Below are positions 48,601 to 61,394 of a stretch of DNA of 64,000 bases, in pieces; position 1 is the stretch's first letter; every line of letters begins with the position of its first letter. A program made the translations under genes and the position numbers. Source of the stretch: Setoptus koraiensis (lineage: Eukaryota > Arthropoda); assembly GCA_048013815.1 (NCBI GenBank), contig CM106586.1:16182001-16246000 (forward strand). Reading direction: 5' to 3'. The notes beneath the pieces were generated by a model. It did not search any database. It had not been told where the DNA came from and worked only from the letters and a program-made list of their open reading frames with translations.

Positions 48601-51600
48601 GGTTAAATATATCGTCATTTTAGCTACATCAGCAAGTGGATGGTTGCTTGCAACGATCTATGCCACTACTAAACATGGGACCGAGATGCGCGTTGTACGA
48701 GCAATATGCAAATACGATCTAAGACGGACTGCTCGCACGACGGTCGAATGGTTTGATGATCAAAATCATCATGGTTTATCTCGGCAAATGCATAATTGTT
48801 ACCTGTTCGATCAAATACTGAATGGATCAACGCTCATCGATTTGTGTCTCTCTGGCTGTTTGACCAATCTAACAAACAAATATAATAATATCTGGCTATG
48901 AAATGAATGCGCAATGTTCACACTTTGTTACTGGTAACCATAAAGAAGGTCTGGCTCGTTTTACAATCAGATTAGATTTGGTCATGATTAGACACTTGAT
49001 GATGATTGGGCAAACATCGTCTGTCTATAATCAGCTGAGATCAATATCGTCGAGTTGGTTGTAACTACTACAGAATAGGATAGCGGCAGCAGCAGCCATC
49101 AACAAACGACCTTGAAGTTTAAACAAGCGATTAGATGTTGGCTCACCTAAAAAACTTTTTCAAAAACATTATTGATCGTAATCTCTCAGTTAGTTAGTGC
49201 ACTCTAAAATCCCGCCGATTCTTAAATTGTGCCTAGAATCTTTCCATAATATAATGTATGTTTCTTCGTTTGTGGCTAGCCATTGAGGAAACCATTGAGA
49301 GAGGAAGAGAAATCGGTTGCATCAACGATTTCAAAGAACGATAGCGCTAGACAATTTTGCACACACGCCGTCTACTGTAAAACTCTCCTAATGATAGACT
49401 CCACCATTTCCCTAATAAGTCTGACCGATAAGCGAACCGAGAGCAAAAGAAAGAGAAATACCCACCTTAGTAGGTTCTAATAATGACCATGGTGTCCATT
49501 GATCGGCACTAGTATCGCCAGTAGTGAGAGATAGCCGAGCGCATGAACAAGGAGGGAGAGAGAGAGAGAGAGAGAGCGAGGCTTCTCGAGATTGAGAAGT
49601 TATGTTAATGGTGCCATGATTAGTTGATGTTGTTCTTTGTTGTTCCGCCGAAAAGTCTCGAAACGAGAAGGCTAACGTTTTCCTATTCAGCAGCATAGTC
49701 TCTTGTGATCGAGATTGCAAATAAGAGCCAGTTGGTTGAAGAGGCACAGACGAGCCGCCAAGTCTTGTATCAAAATAGCAACAATATTGTATTACATGAT
49801 ATTGAGCGTAGATGGTCCGATAGAGAGGCGGGGGCGGACACTGGGATGGAGGGCGAAAATAATAGCAGTGGTGGACCATAAACAATAATAATCTTATATT
49901 ATTAACGATAATTATTTATTTTCTTGCTTACTTAACATGCAGTGTTTTGGCACTCGATCAAGTCTGTCTGTTTGCTTGATCTCATTCTCTTTGTGATACT
50001 TGTTACATCGTAATCTCATCATCGGCTCGATCATTGTATCGTTTTGAGTGTTTGTTTGCTGCTGTCGTAAATCAGTGTCAGACTAAAGAGTCGACAAACA
50101 AAACGAAATCATTGTTAAAACATTATACATTTTACAGAATGCTTAATGTTTCAGCGAGACATGCAAAACGAGATGAATTTAATTTTACGATGAGGCCATT
50201 GTCTTGTAGTGTGTGCAATAGTTGTTTAAAGTTTCCATGACACAACAATAAACACACTATCAATTTATAATCTATGCGCTAATTGATTGAGAGAAAGAGA
50301 GACATCGTTGGTTGTTGAGTGTACACACTCAAAAGGGAGCACTAAAACGTCTTTATGCAAAACTTGAAATGTTCCTCGGAGTGAGCGCTCTATCTGGCTA
50401 TTCCTAAAACAACGCACAACATATCTCATTTGACGTATTGCAAGTGACAACAAAACAGAGAGAGCAACACAACAACAAGAGAGCCGACTCGGATTGACAA
50501 AATCTAGCGTAGCCGTTGGTGCTATCGATCTTGTTGCCGGCCTAATGTTTGTTTGGCGTGTAAACGATACGCTCACAAGAGCATAATGTGGTGGTCGCAA
50601 CAATGCGAAGCTCATTAATAACGCCGTTTGAGAGCATCATTTGCCTGTGAGCTATTGTTGTTACATAACTGAATCGTTCAAACTATCCGCACCATCCACT
50701 TGCCGTCTCACTGCCAATAGTGGTCTATGGATATGATGGACACAAACAGAAATTCCTATTTGCTGCCCATTTCCACTAATAATCACTTGAGTTATTAAGA
50801 GGAATTATCGTTATTAATTATAGTATTCGTGAGTGTGTTATGTTAGTAACATAACTGGAATGCATATGCCGCACCAAAGCAACTGGTGAGTATAACTCAA
50901 TGCGGTGAGTGTGCTGTCCATCAATGAGTGCAAGGAGTAACGAGGCTGTTTGTCACGCAACACGACCATGACGCAACAAACAAGTGCCTGTCATAGGGTG
51001 CACGCTGGACATTGATGATTTGTGGCGCATCAATCAGATCTGGTGATGTTGTTGTTGAAATTGCAAGCTTGACTGGCCTCTGTCTGGTGTGGTGTTGAGA
51101 GCCCCCGTTGCGAGAGACGCAAGTCGAGAGAAATATTTGGTAGTTGTGTCTGTTACACACAACTATATTACACAGTTGAGCAACAACGACAACAACAACT
51201 GACTTAAACAGCACACTGCCCGTACTCGTACGCCCAACGCAATGAAAACAACGACAACAACATGAAAAATAACAACATAAATCATATCGCATGCCCGATG
51301 ACGACAGTAGTTGCTTTTGACAAATCTATCGTCCGTCGTGAAACTGTTGCGCACTGTTGGCCCATGAGGCACTGATTTTGTTCCTTTTGGCGAAAGTTGT
51401 GACAGCACACAGTTCGCGCCCTCTGTCCGACTGTTCCGAATGCAAAAAGTGCCACCATTAAAAGTCAATATGTGCCTTGTCGTCGTCGTCGTCAATTGGA
51501 AGCGAGCGCCTTCCTGTTGTTCAGTGTCCTGCTGGCGATTCACAATTAGCAATTTTGAAAGACGCACCAGAGGGGCGTTGGCTTGTTGTTGGAGGAGCAA

Positions 51601-54600
51601 GCACGCGCTACTGGGTGCGTTGAAATCGATACCGCTCGGATCTGTCAGCTCGGATCCGTTGGCTCGGATCTGTCGGCTCGGATCTGTTGGCGCGGATCTG
51701 TTGACTCCGATCTGTGGGCGCGGATCTGTTGGCTCGGATTTGTCGGCTCCGATCCGTTGGCGCCCTGGACATGTGCTGCTAATTAAAATGGAGCAACTTG
51801 GCCGCCGGAACACAGAGGGCGAGAGATGGCATGCCAGCAGCAGAAGTAGCGTTATGCACCAAACAGGCCAATTACGCCATGAGATGATGCTCGGATCAAA
51901 ACTGTTCACTGAGAAGCTCTCTCCCTCTAGATGCCAGCATCAGTTGTAACCATCGAAATGCCAACATCAGTTGCAACTATCGAACTGAGAGTGAGAGAAA
52001 GAAGCATCTGGCCACTGCCAGTCACACGAGCGGTCAGTTGAGTAGAGCGAAATAAATCTGGCACGATGTCGACCACCTTTGATGTTGCAAGCAGAGGCTT
52101 GTGGGTCACACAAGTGACCGGCAGCAGTATTTGCTGGCAACAGTATGTACGGCTTTGGGTTGTTAGCACGACTCACAGTTGGCATTTGTGGCACAGTTTG
52201 CGCATGCAACGACCACCATTTTGCAGCAGCCGTGTCGATGATGTAAGATCTGGGAAATTATCAGCTCGCTATTGAGAACGGGCCACTTTCCATCTACCAC
52301 TGCCACTATTGGCGCTGTTGTTGTTGCTGCCGTCGGTGTTGTTGTTGTTGTTGTTGCTGCCGCTGTCGCTGGACGACGTCAATGGCGACACGACTGACCA
52401 GCGTCGTGGGCACAGGCGCGGCGGCTGCATTTGCATCGGATGATGAATCATCTTTGAGCATCTCGTCGGACAGTCTCTTGTGGATCGTGCTTGTTGGAGC
52501 ATCACCCCGGCTTCGAGTCAATTTATATTGAAGCGTATCATTGTGCATGAGCGACACGTCGACATGTGTGGCACACAAACAACAACAAACTATGCAAACG
52601 GGCCAGCCAACTTTCGCCCAGAAACGCAGCGAAAGTCAACAGACTCGTTATTGTATCTGTTGCACAATCTATTATTACATAATAATAACAATATTACACT
52701 GGCCGACATTGGCGTGGTGTCATAACGCGCGATGGAGCGGATGTTGCGCAACTCACAGTTACGCATGACAGTTGCATCACATGGGCCGGCGCTCGAGTGC
52801 GAACACTGTTGAAGGGGCCAGTGGCGCCACCTCTCACTGCACTCTCGTTAGCTGGTCATCGAGCGATTGGTCAGCTTACCAATGGATCCGTCGACCAATC
52901 GAATCGCAAGCGATTTTGGCATCGATCGACTGTGTGCGAACGGCGAAGCTGTGGCCGGCCGAAAATCGCTGGACCAGAGTTCAAAATAAGTATTAATAAT
53001 AGCAGTAATGATGAATCAGGTTGTGTCCGATGGCTCGATTGATTGCATAAATAGTTGTGTGTTGATAGGCATTGCGGTGAGCAATGCCCTGCAAAAGGAG
53101 GCAACTTTTTCGAAACGGGCAGCATTTTGAACAGCCTCGGGCTGACTTGTCGCCGACATTTGATTGCACACTAATGCAAAATGTAGAGCAAAACGTTGCC
53201 AGTTGAGACATGCCAACGATTAGCAAACGGTAACAATTTATTCGATTTATTTCCCAACGAACCCAATCGACAATCCCGATATTGGCCAATATATCAGCTG
53301 CCTGAGACTGGGTCTGACTTTGTGAGTGCGCTAGTTGCAGCGCGTTGCCAGCCCAAATCGATGCCCATTCACCCTAATCCGTCCGCTGTATGATAGTACT
53401 GCTAATTAATCATTATTCGAGAGCGAGGGAGACGGCATGCAAGTGAGCGGATTATAATTAAGCTGCCGGTCAACTGTTGTCGGCTGGCCAACTGTTGTCG
53501 ACCGGCCACTTATGCACTTTGGCCGGATACGCAATCCCTGTTGAAAAGCGCTCAGTCGTCCGCTAATAAATTAGCTACTTAGCCAACAACGTGACATGCT
53601 ACTACTCATCATTTGAATTAAAACAAACTCTCGGCCCATTATTGGTCGCTGACCATCGCAATAAAAACCCAAAGCACAAATGGCGCGCCATGGTGCTGGC
53701 ACTTCGACAGGCACGACCAATAATACTCACCTAACCATACTATCAAATCACAGCGACAATAATAATTGGCACACGCCTAATTAGATCCCCCGAACGCCAA
53801 TAGTCACTATTGAATAGTGGCTCGCCTGTTGCGAGCGGCCAAACAATGCGGCCACAAGTTACCTTTTTGTCTGGCTCGAGTTTTGTGTAAAAATGAAAGC
53901 GCAAAATGCGACAAACACTCACCTGACGGCTGGCCCGACTAACAACGACGGAGCGGCCAATCAGGCCACGATATACGAGCATGCAAAAAAGTTAGTTGGC
54001 CCACATTGTTGTTCGCCCACACACGGCGCCATTCTTAATGCAATCGAGTATTTTATTTGACTAGATACGAATATGAGACTAACTAACTAACCAACTAACA
54101 CTACACAAGCGATGCAAAAATGATTTGATGTTGCCTGTTGACTTGACGAAACAACAGCAACAGTTATTAACGAGAGTTGCTGCCCCTGCAAAATGGGTAT
54201 AAATTTCTGCTAACTCAACAGCAGCATTCCTTTCTCCTTTGTTGCCGACGCTCACTTGAACCGGAGAGAAGAGACTTAAATGAGCCTCTAACAAAGCTCA
54301 TCATATGGTTCACTTGAGATAAATATCTCGGCCGGCCGGCCGCTGACACAGCCAACCCCGAAGAGTTGAGCGGCTCCTAATTAAGCCAAAGCATGTAAAT
54401 GGCATCGCACAACCACCGGCTTGCAAACAACGTCTAACCAAACAACGTCTCTCTTTGTCTGTTTATCGTTACGCCACATTCTATTGTTATATTTGTGCGT
54501 GTGTGTATGTGTGTGTTTGTTTATTTATCTATCCATTGGCCGTCGTTTTTTATGTTGCGCGCAACGCAATTAACAACGCTCAGTTTAACGTGAGCTACCT

Positions 54601-57495
54601 GGAGGGAAAAGAGACTCATCATATGGTGGCCGAGTCGAGAGGAAACATAATGTCGTTTAGGTTTTTATTGGACAGAGATAACTATCAGCGTGATCCTAAT
54701 TTGCGCTTTCACGTAGTGGCAACGGCCTTCACCACAAGTAAGTACCATTTTACATTGCATAACATTATACAGTATTAGACAGCATTATGTGGCAGCATAT
54801 ACTCTCTCGCGCAACCAACACAATTGACGCTAAACACTTCCGTTTTGCGGCTCGGCTCGCTCACACGTCGAAGCGACACAGTTAGACGCTAATGAAAATG
54901 AAATGATATGTATTGCGACCGTCTCGTCTTGTTGCGCTTGGATTAACAATTTGCCGCCGTTGCTATTGTTGTTGCCGTTGTTGTTGTTGCTGCCGTTGTT
55001 GTTGCTGCTGTTGTGTCAATAGACAATCAACACTCGCTTGCATATGCAACGACGGCCGCGACCACCACAAGTTTCGCTTTAATGTCACGCTTCGTATGAC
55101 TCCTTTGTCTGGCTCCATTTCTCACCTTGTCTGGCGCTTGTTGTTGCTGTCGTTGCTCTCTGTTGTGGTCATTGGTTGTATGCACGACCGTGTTTATGAC
55201 GACAATATGTCAATGACAATGTATGCCAATGCAAACAATGATATTCACACAACATTGACATTGATGCCGATACAAAAGTAAACACGATATTGCCCTGATA
55301 TTATTATTTTGACTGCCTTTTGCCCACGACCGTCCAGGGGGCTTCGATGAGAACAACAAGTGCAAACAAGATTCACTTACAGGCGCCACTGGCGCCATCT
55401 AACTGCTCGGCCATGAGACGATTTGCACGCGAGAGGGGGCGCATCAAGAAATCAGTTTGATCTACTTTAAATTGGCTCCGTTCACCTGTCGAGTCTGTTG
55501 AACCTGTTGTCAGGCCAGTTTAGCTTGTTGTTGAGCCTGACGAGATTGCTGAACATGTCGACATGTCGAACCCGTTTCATACCAGGATCGTGCGCCTCTA
55601 ACACATGTCTTTTGCGGCTCAATGCGCAAATCATCTCAGACAATTCGAAATTGCGGGCCAACTGAATGACGGCTGATAAGTGGCTACCTTATCGCTACGC
55701 CGTCACAAGTCAGACAATTACGTAAACGTTTACTCAGGGTGCTAAATTGTAAGCTGCCACTTAACACTGTGCAGCACACTGCAACAAACTTCTTTCAACT
55801 TCTTTTATGACGAAACTTTTACAGCCACCAATTCTGACCGAAGTATTAACTGCCCACACTTTATTAACCTAATATCTATGCGTTTGTCTTCCTATCTGAT
55901 ACGTCTAGCCAACAACGAAGATTTTGCCCGCCAGCCAAAACGCGCTTCAATGTTCTCTTGCGACCATGAGCGATTGATCGACAAATCGTTGGTTTGCGAT
56001 AATTTCACCAATTGCGAAGGTAGGTAGCGCTCAGGTAATCGTATAAGAGTCGTTATATCACTGGCTACCAGTTTGATTTAGAACAGTGAAGGAACAATTG
56101 CTGAGTTAGTTAGTAGTCGAGTTGTTTGTGTGTGAAACACAAACAATGATATAAATGATAAATGATAATGTTAGCCGAGCAATTGTTGCGTTTACGTTAG
56201 ACCAACTCGCACTGACTCACAATGACCATTGCCTAGGCTATTCATCGTGCACTTTGCACTTAAACAATCTGATTAATAAAGCCAGCGCAACTGACCGGCA
56301 ACAACATTAAAACTTTGTCTTTGTTTGCGTCCGGCAAACTAAGGCAACAACACAATAAAAGCCACTTGGCTACTGTACAAATGTGGTGTTGTTTGCCGAG
56401 CACATTCTTCTCACCTGTCCGTGTTTTTGGTTGTCGTTCCCGTAGTGAGTTTGTGCAAGCGCGAAGCCAGTCGTTTACAGAATTTTCTCTGCTGCTGTTC
56501 TGTCGGGGCAAATATTTGTCGACAACACTAACATTCCACCCGATTCTTCTCTTCTTTTCACTCTATGCTACACACCAATATTGACAAAAAACCAATACTG
56601 TGTACACTCACACAACAATAATTAACAATTATCAGATGGAACCGACGAAGACAAGAGCAATTGTTACTTGAACTTGGATGCCGATCAACAGGTGACAGAA
56701 CTTTATCCTGGACAGACCAATAACGACAATAATAAAATAGCCAGCGAAGATCAGATAGTGAAAAATCTAGGAGATAATAATGCGCCAGTGTCTAAATTGG
56801 ACCAACATCAATCAACGTCATGGACCAGTTATGTTTACACCATTATGAAGCTTATACTTTTATTGTTATTGTTGTTATTATTGGCACTTTTTTGTTTTGG
56901 TCTCTTGCTGATGTGGCGCAGAAGATTGAGACCGCATACAGAACGCAGTCAGACAGACACCGCTGACAGAATTAGCACTCCATCCACAAACAAAGATTCT
57001 AGTCTGGGTGTCAAAAAACGATTTACTAGAAACAGATTTCAACCAGGCACTGCCACTAAAGGATCTATATTTTCATTTAATAAGCCGCCAGGGCCCAGAC
57101 CGTCCGATCTGTCCACAAATCTGGCCGTAGCCTCGATGTTACCTGGAGGCAGCGGTGCAACAAACAGACCATCGACTAGTGCCACTAGCACCCTCACTAG
57201 ACCAGTGCCGGCCAAACGAAAATCAAATCAGCCTACCAGACAGACAAGTCAATCTCCAACTGTCAAACAATTTGGAAACAAACTAGACAGATTTGTTGAG
57301 CTGACGCCTGCCTCTAGACCGTCAGAGCAATCATTAAATGTTTCCTATTATCATCAATCCTCCATGTCACGTTCCTTTGCCACTCCAAGTCCGGGCGGGT
57401 CTATTCTAGTGCCGAGAGAAACAATGCGCACAGTCTATATGCAAACAGACAAGAGGCCCTCGTATCATAGTGGCCTGCCATCATCTCAGATTTAA
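41957..57495 (+). CDS. CUB-like + LDLa single-pass membrane receptor with a novel long N-terminus (6 exons)
   Basis: Proposed exons 41957-44141, 44643-44906, 46066-46169, 54584-54737, 55909-56019 and 56636-57495 join with matching phase at every junction (3678 nt, about 1225 aa). Seen: a first CUB-like unit in exon 2 (MCQWKSNLF, DVYFSSYEYD, LLDLADGAY, KLSKTFAGYE); a second across exons 3-4 (CGINLIAPTGFRILARIYG, then NLRFHVVATAF); an LDLa-type module across exons 5-6 (MFSCDHERLIDKSLVCDNF, NCEDGTDEDKSNC) with only four of six cysteines; a strong transmembrane segment of about 20 residues rich in Leu ([20 protein letters not shown]); and a basic, Ser/Pro-rich cytoplasmic tail. Layout recalls Neto or Culd-type proteins; I cannot decide which. 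The first exon (728 codons; His, Asn, Ser, Leu-rich, with an inner hydrophobic stretch near residue 285) matches nothing I know. Exons 3-6 are firm; joining exon 1 rests on a weak acceptor at 44641-44642. A possible extra exon lies at 45012-45116. Confidence 0.68.
45012..45116 (+). other. Possible cassette exon in the CUB/LDLa gene
   Basis: A strong acceptor (GATTTTTTCAG) opens a 105-bp frame ending at a GTGAGT donor (45117). Phase 1 in and out means it could be included or skipped without a frameshift. It encodes LMLLECTNYRHQQFQ among others. Without it the CUB-like units join as FAGYEQ-ACGIN, which reads more naturally. Confidence 0.25.
45556..45624 (+). repeat. AG dinucleotide microsatellite
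   Basis: About 34 uninterrupted AG units inside the intron between 44906 and 46066. A shorter GA run lies at about 49554-49577. Confidence 0.95.
46951..47010 (+). repeat. 10-bp tandem repeat CCRAGAGTTG
   Basis: Six consecutive 10-bp copies, differing by single changes (CCGAGAGTTG, CCAAGAGTTG, CCAGGAGTTG), near one helical turn of DNA each. Confidence 0.9.
51635..51764 (+). repeat. 15-bp tandem repeat CTCGGATCTGTYGG
   Basis: About 8.7 diverged copies with a GGATC(T/C) core. Because 15 is a multiple of three, both strands show long open frames through it, which explains the ORFs around it. Confidence 0.85.
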
Positions 57496-57601
57496 CCTAA
57501 CTAACTACGGATTACAGGTATATGTTGTGTGTCAAAATGGAAACTATCTAATCAGCAACTATTTTTGTATACAAATCAACAACAATGTGTGATTGACAAG
57601 C

Positions 57602-57607
57602 AATAAA
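57602..57607 (+). terminator. Polyadenylation signal of the CUB/LDLa gene
   Basis: AATAAA about 107 bp after the TAA stop at 57493-57495. The myosin light chain gene converges from the other side. Confidence 0.55.
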
Positions 57608-57975
57608 TATAACATCGTGAAAGTATTTGATGGCGTAACTCACGATTTCTTTATATAGCTAAAAAAAAATATGTAATAGCACACCAACATATAAAATGCA
57701 CCAATCAACAGAGAATAATTGTATTGAATGTTTTTCATTAAAATAGATCTTACATCATCATAGCTGATGTTGCGTCACATTGAATATTTTCTTCCTTGGA
57801 TCGCCAGACATAGACACATGATCAAGCCCTCTTGCACTGGTTTACTCCAACCCGAAACGCGACTCGACTTGAGAATGGTTTCACCAATGCCAAAAACGGT
57901 ATAGGCAGAGAGTAATTGTATTGAATGTTTCTAAATTAGTTGAGTTAGAAAAGTGTTGGTCGTCCAATATTGTAT

Positions 57976-57981
57976 TTTATT
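57976..57981 (-). terminator. Likely polyadenylation signal of the myosin light chain gene
   Basis: Minus-strand AATAAA about 130 bp past the stop at 58108-58110. The 57608-57975 interval otherwise holds only AT-rich 3' flanks. Confidence 0.4.
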
Positions 57982-58107
57982 TTATAGTATAGGTATATTT
58001 TTAATGATATTGTTAATGATTAATATTCATATTGTCACAACTGTTTTTTCTTTTTTTTTTCTTTGTAATAAGTGAATCGTGTTCTATGCTAACAATGCTC
58101 TTGATGC

Positions 58108-59014
58108 TTATTTTCCTTCAGGAAATGGGCCGGCCATCAATTTTTTGATGAAAGCTGCGACGGGACATGATGTAAAGAGGATTTTTTTTTCGAAAGAATT
58201 CAAAGTCATTTGATTAGTTATGTATCATCAGCTACGTGTTGCCTGGACAATGAACAGGGTCATTGTTTGAGGCCCGTTTAGTTGACTTTGAGGCCGTTGT
58301 GCAACTTACCCTCATATTTGATAAAACCATCCTCATCAGCTGGACCAGAAACTGAGGCCATTATCTCCTCGCATTCGGCATCGGTTAATTTCTCACCAAG
58401 AGATAATAGAACATGGGCTAATTCGGCCTCCATCATGGCACCATTCTCGTTTTTGTCGTACACTTTGAGACCCTCCATGAAATCTTCGTAGGCTCCACAT
58501 TCTTTTTCTTTTTTGACTTGACTCATTATGGGCAAGAACTCTTCTATGGTCAGTTTCTTTTCTCCTCTCTTCTTGGAGCCGCCATTCTTTTCAACAAGTG
58601 CATTTGTGGGTCTCAGATCGAGCGATCTGAGTAGATCGCCCAGGTGTAAAGCGTCAACTTTTCCGATACCTTCAAAGTCGTAAATGTCAAAATGAAGCTT
58701 AGCTCCTAATTTTGGCACGAATATTTAAGAGGAACACGCACGGTAGAGCACAAGGTTGGGTCATAATTGGGCGCATTTCAGTGAAGACGAGAATACTAAA
58801 TTGTCTGCAATTAATTAACTAATAATATTAATTAATTAACTAGCTACTTACGTTCTACTTCTGCAGGCTTGAGATCGGCCTGAGATGGGCAAAGCGATGG
58901 GCGAAGATGATGATAGCGTTGAATGACAACAATTGGAATATTAGCTTAGTTTTTGTGTGAAAGAGATAATTAAGGTATGATATTTGAACTGTTATTAGTC
59001 TAGTGACCTACCAT
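58108..59014 (-). CDS. Mlc1: Essential (alkali) myosin light chain (4 exons)
   Basis: EF-hand-type light chain that stabilises the lever arm of muscle myosin II. Minus-strand exons 59014-59012, 58879-58852, 58705-58310 and 58154-58108 join in frame (474 nt, 157 aa), matching arthropod Mlc1 length. Seen: MADLKPAEVE-R-AKLHFDIYD; GDLLRSLDLRPTNALVEK; the arthropod signature GGSKKRGEKKLTIEEFLPI; SQVKKEKECGAYEDFMEGLK; and a last exon AFIKKLMAGPFPEGK, the classic C-terminus. The first coding exon is just ATG, followed by GTAGGT; this is common for such genes in insects. Only one last exon was found, although fly Mlc1 uses two. EF-hand loops have lost most calcium-binding residues, as expected for this class. 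Confidence 0.93.
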
Positions 59015-61394
59015 TGTAGGATATTTTGTGGTTTGCTCGGCTGCTGTTTTGATTGGTCACTTTTGATTCACTACGTTCACTGGTGGCTAATTAAACTCGA
59101 GAACAGGTTAATTAGTGTGAAGATTGATTGTTTTTGATGAATGTAGCAGTTGATTGAAGTAGTGAGAGTATTGAAACGAACGACAAATGACTCAGGCCAG
59201 CTTGCAGTTTGGATAGCGAGCTGTCTAGACTGTGTAGAGGATATTTGAGTAGCGCCAGAAAGAAGGACGCAAGGGGGGCAGGGGGGCTGCGCTGAGTTTG
59301 TGAGTCTGCAAAGTTTGTTTGTAAAGTTTGTTCGCAAAGTTTGCTTGCAAAGTTAGTTCGCAAAGAGGCACTCGAGCGAAAGTGCCAATGTGAATATTGC
59401 CGAGCCTATAGTGACGAAGACAAGCCACCATGGATGTGGTAAATGTCATTCGTCATAATTGTTGTTGTAACGCGCGATGAGCAGCGATCTAGCCAGCCAG
59501 TCGGTGCCCCCGTGCGCCCGCCCCGATTGGGCACCGTCTCTAGTTTCAATTTTAGTTTTATTTTTATTATTGAGCCAGCGTTTTGTCGTGAGCTGATTCG
59601 AACGAGGCGAGAAGCAAGTCAAGTGAACAGACTGATGATTTCTATTAGACGCGCCTAGCGAATGTGGAACATGTGAGCTTTTCGTTGTTTACCTCATACT
59701 GCTGGTCGTCTTGACTGAATGCAAATGGCGCTAGACGATTCGAGAGAACTCATTTGTCGACCAAGCAACAACACTACGGTCGTGCGTTCGAGTAAATTAA
59801 ATCTCTTGTAGAGCGAGCGGGAGGAGTCAGCGTAGCCGCTATTGAGTAAATCCCCAAACTGATGCTCTCACACATGCATTATCCAATGGAATAATTATTA
59901 TTCTTAATTTTATTATTATTATTATTGGATGAATCAGTGGTGTGTCGTTGTTTACACATCGCATCACGCTTACATGTTTGCCACCAAGGAACTGAGGCAG
60001 ACGGGCAGGCAAGCAAGCAAGCATTTTAAAGTCAACTGATAGCTCTAATAGCCTGCATCAGCCTGGCAAGCTGCTGATAATTGCAAAGCTGCCTTGATAA
60101 TGACTGTCACCCGAAAGAAAGTCATTAGTTGTGTGTTTTCCTCTCTGGCTCACATAGTCTGGGCGTGTAATATTTGTATTTAGCGTTAGCGAAGCGTTAA
60201 AAGTCGTTAGATGCGTGCCTAGCCACCAAATATATTTCTATGCCACCATTATTGGTTGTAGATTTGCGCCATTTTCTAGCCGCGCTCATCTTCTTCTTTT
60301 TCTGCGGGGTTTGGCCTCATTCTCGCTGTTCATTCAGCTATCGCTAAGCTACCGCACGGCGACAGTCTAGTCGGCGGCAGTTGTTCATTGGAACTACTGC
60401 AGTAGTCTAATTTGTTCCGACGACAATCTTTTAGCCGCAACCCTGATTGTGCCCCAGCTTAGAGGCTCCCTCTGTCTGTCTCTCGTAAGTTGTGCCGCAA
60501 GATGCCACATTTGTTGAGAGATAAGTGTACTCCATCAACTATCAACTGCACGCCGGCGTCAATCTGAACAAATATGATACTCAATGGACGATGTATCCAA
60601 GTCAATAGTTGATAGTATTGATATTTTGCTTCTTACACTCGCTCGCGGCGACGACGACGACGTTCGAAACACCTCCAAATATCTGCCCATCAACCATGCG
60701 CATCTGGGAGGCATCGAGGGTCGCAGCCACAGCAAACCATGATTGTATCCACTAATAGGGGTGACGATAACATTCAACAAAGGTCTCCCCAGCATGGAAA
60801 CACATTGTGTGTCTGTGTGAACAAGATCCGTCTAGTCTGATGATATACAATGACCAAATTAGTCACTTCACTGTGTCAGTCTGATGAATTAGTGAGGGCC
60901 AGTATGGCACATCGTCTAATGCTCGCCGACAATAAACCGACTTGTGTAAAAACAAACGGTATTTGAAAGAGCTTGGCGGCTGAATGTTAAAAACGTTCCT
61001 TTTGTGTAAACTGTCAATTCAGCGGGCTCTGGTCTGACGAACAACTTGCTGACATACTAACGATCAGCGACATTTCCCTGGTTCAAGCCTCCCCTTGCCT
61101 GCTTATTAAGCAGTGCTTAATAAAAGTCTCCGACAAACACTTTGCGAAAGTACCCCACTTTGCAACACGTCGTGCTCACAACAAAAGATAAACATATCGC
61201 AAGTTATCGTCGGAGCACTTTGCTTCGCCAGCACCCCTCGCGGCCATTCATTGAACTAGACCGAGTGACGTTACAGAGCAGTCGTCACATGGGCTGAAAA
61301 AGGGACCGAAAACCGATTCGAAGCCGCCGATAGCCTCTCCAGAAACAATGCCCAACGAGTTATATAACTGATATTTTCCATTTAATTTATCAAT
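59015..61394. other. 2.4-kb intergenic region between the myosin light chain and PET100-like genes
   Basis: Divergent upstream region of the two genes. It contains a 13-bp tandem repeat (59310-59365), a CGA run near 60650, and a TTATTATT run around 59888-59928. No convincing coding exon or RNA gene; ORFs such as 60559-60795 on the minus strand show no family features. Confidence 0.5.
59310..59365 (+). repeat. 13-bp tandem repeat AAAGTTTGTTYGC
   Basis: Four diverged copies plus a partial fifth, about 300 bp upstream of the myosin light chain start codon. Confidence 0.8.

Larger units (their letters stand above)
46170..54583 (+). other. 8.4-kb intron of the CUB/LDLa gene
   Basis: Starts with the donor TTG|GTGAGT and ends at CTCAG|TTT before exon 4. 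It holds the tandem repeats at 46951 and 51635, GTT/CAA microsatellites (for example 52311-52365) and a few short ORFs without recognisable identity, including a minus-strand ORF at 52306-52548. No RNA gene seen. Confidence 0.5.

Noticed and set aside
51163-51909. 248-codon minus-strand ORF and 169-codon plus-strand ORF
   Set aside because: Both depend on the 15-bp tandem array, which cannot create stops in some frames; the minus ORF begins with GTG, and no family motif is seen.
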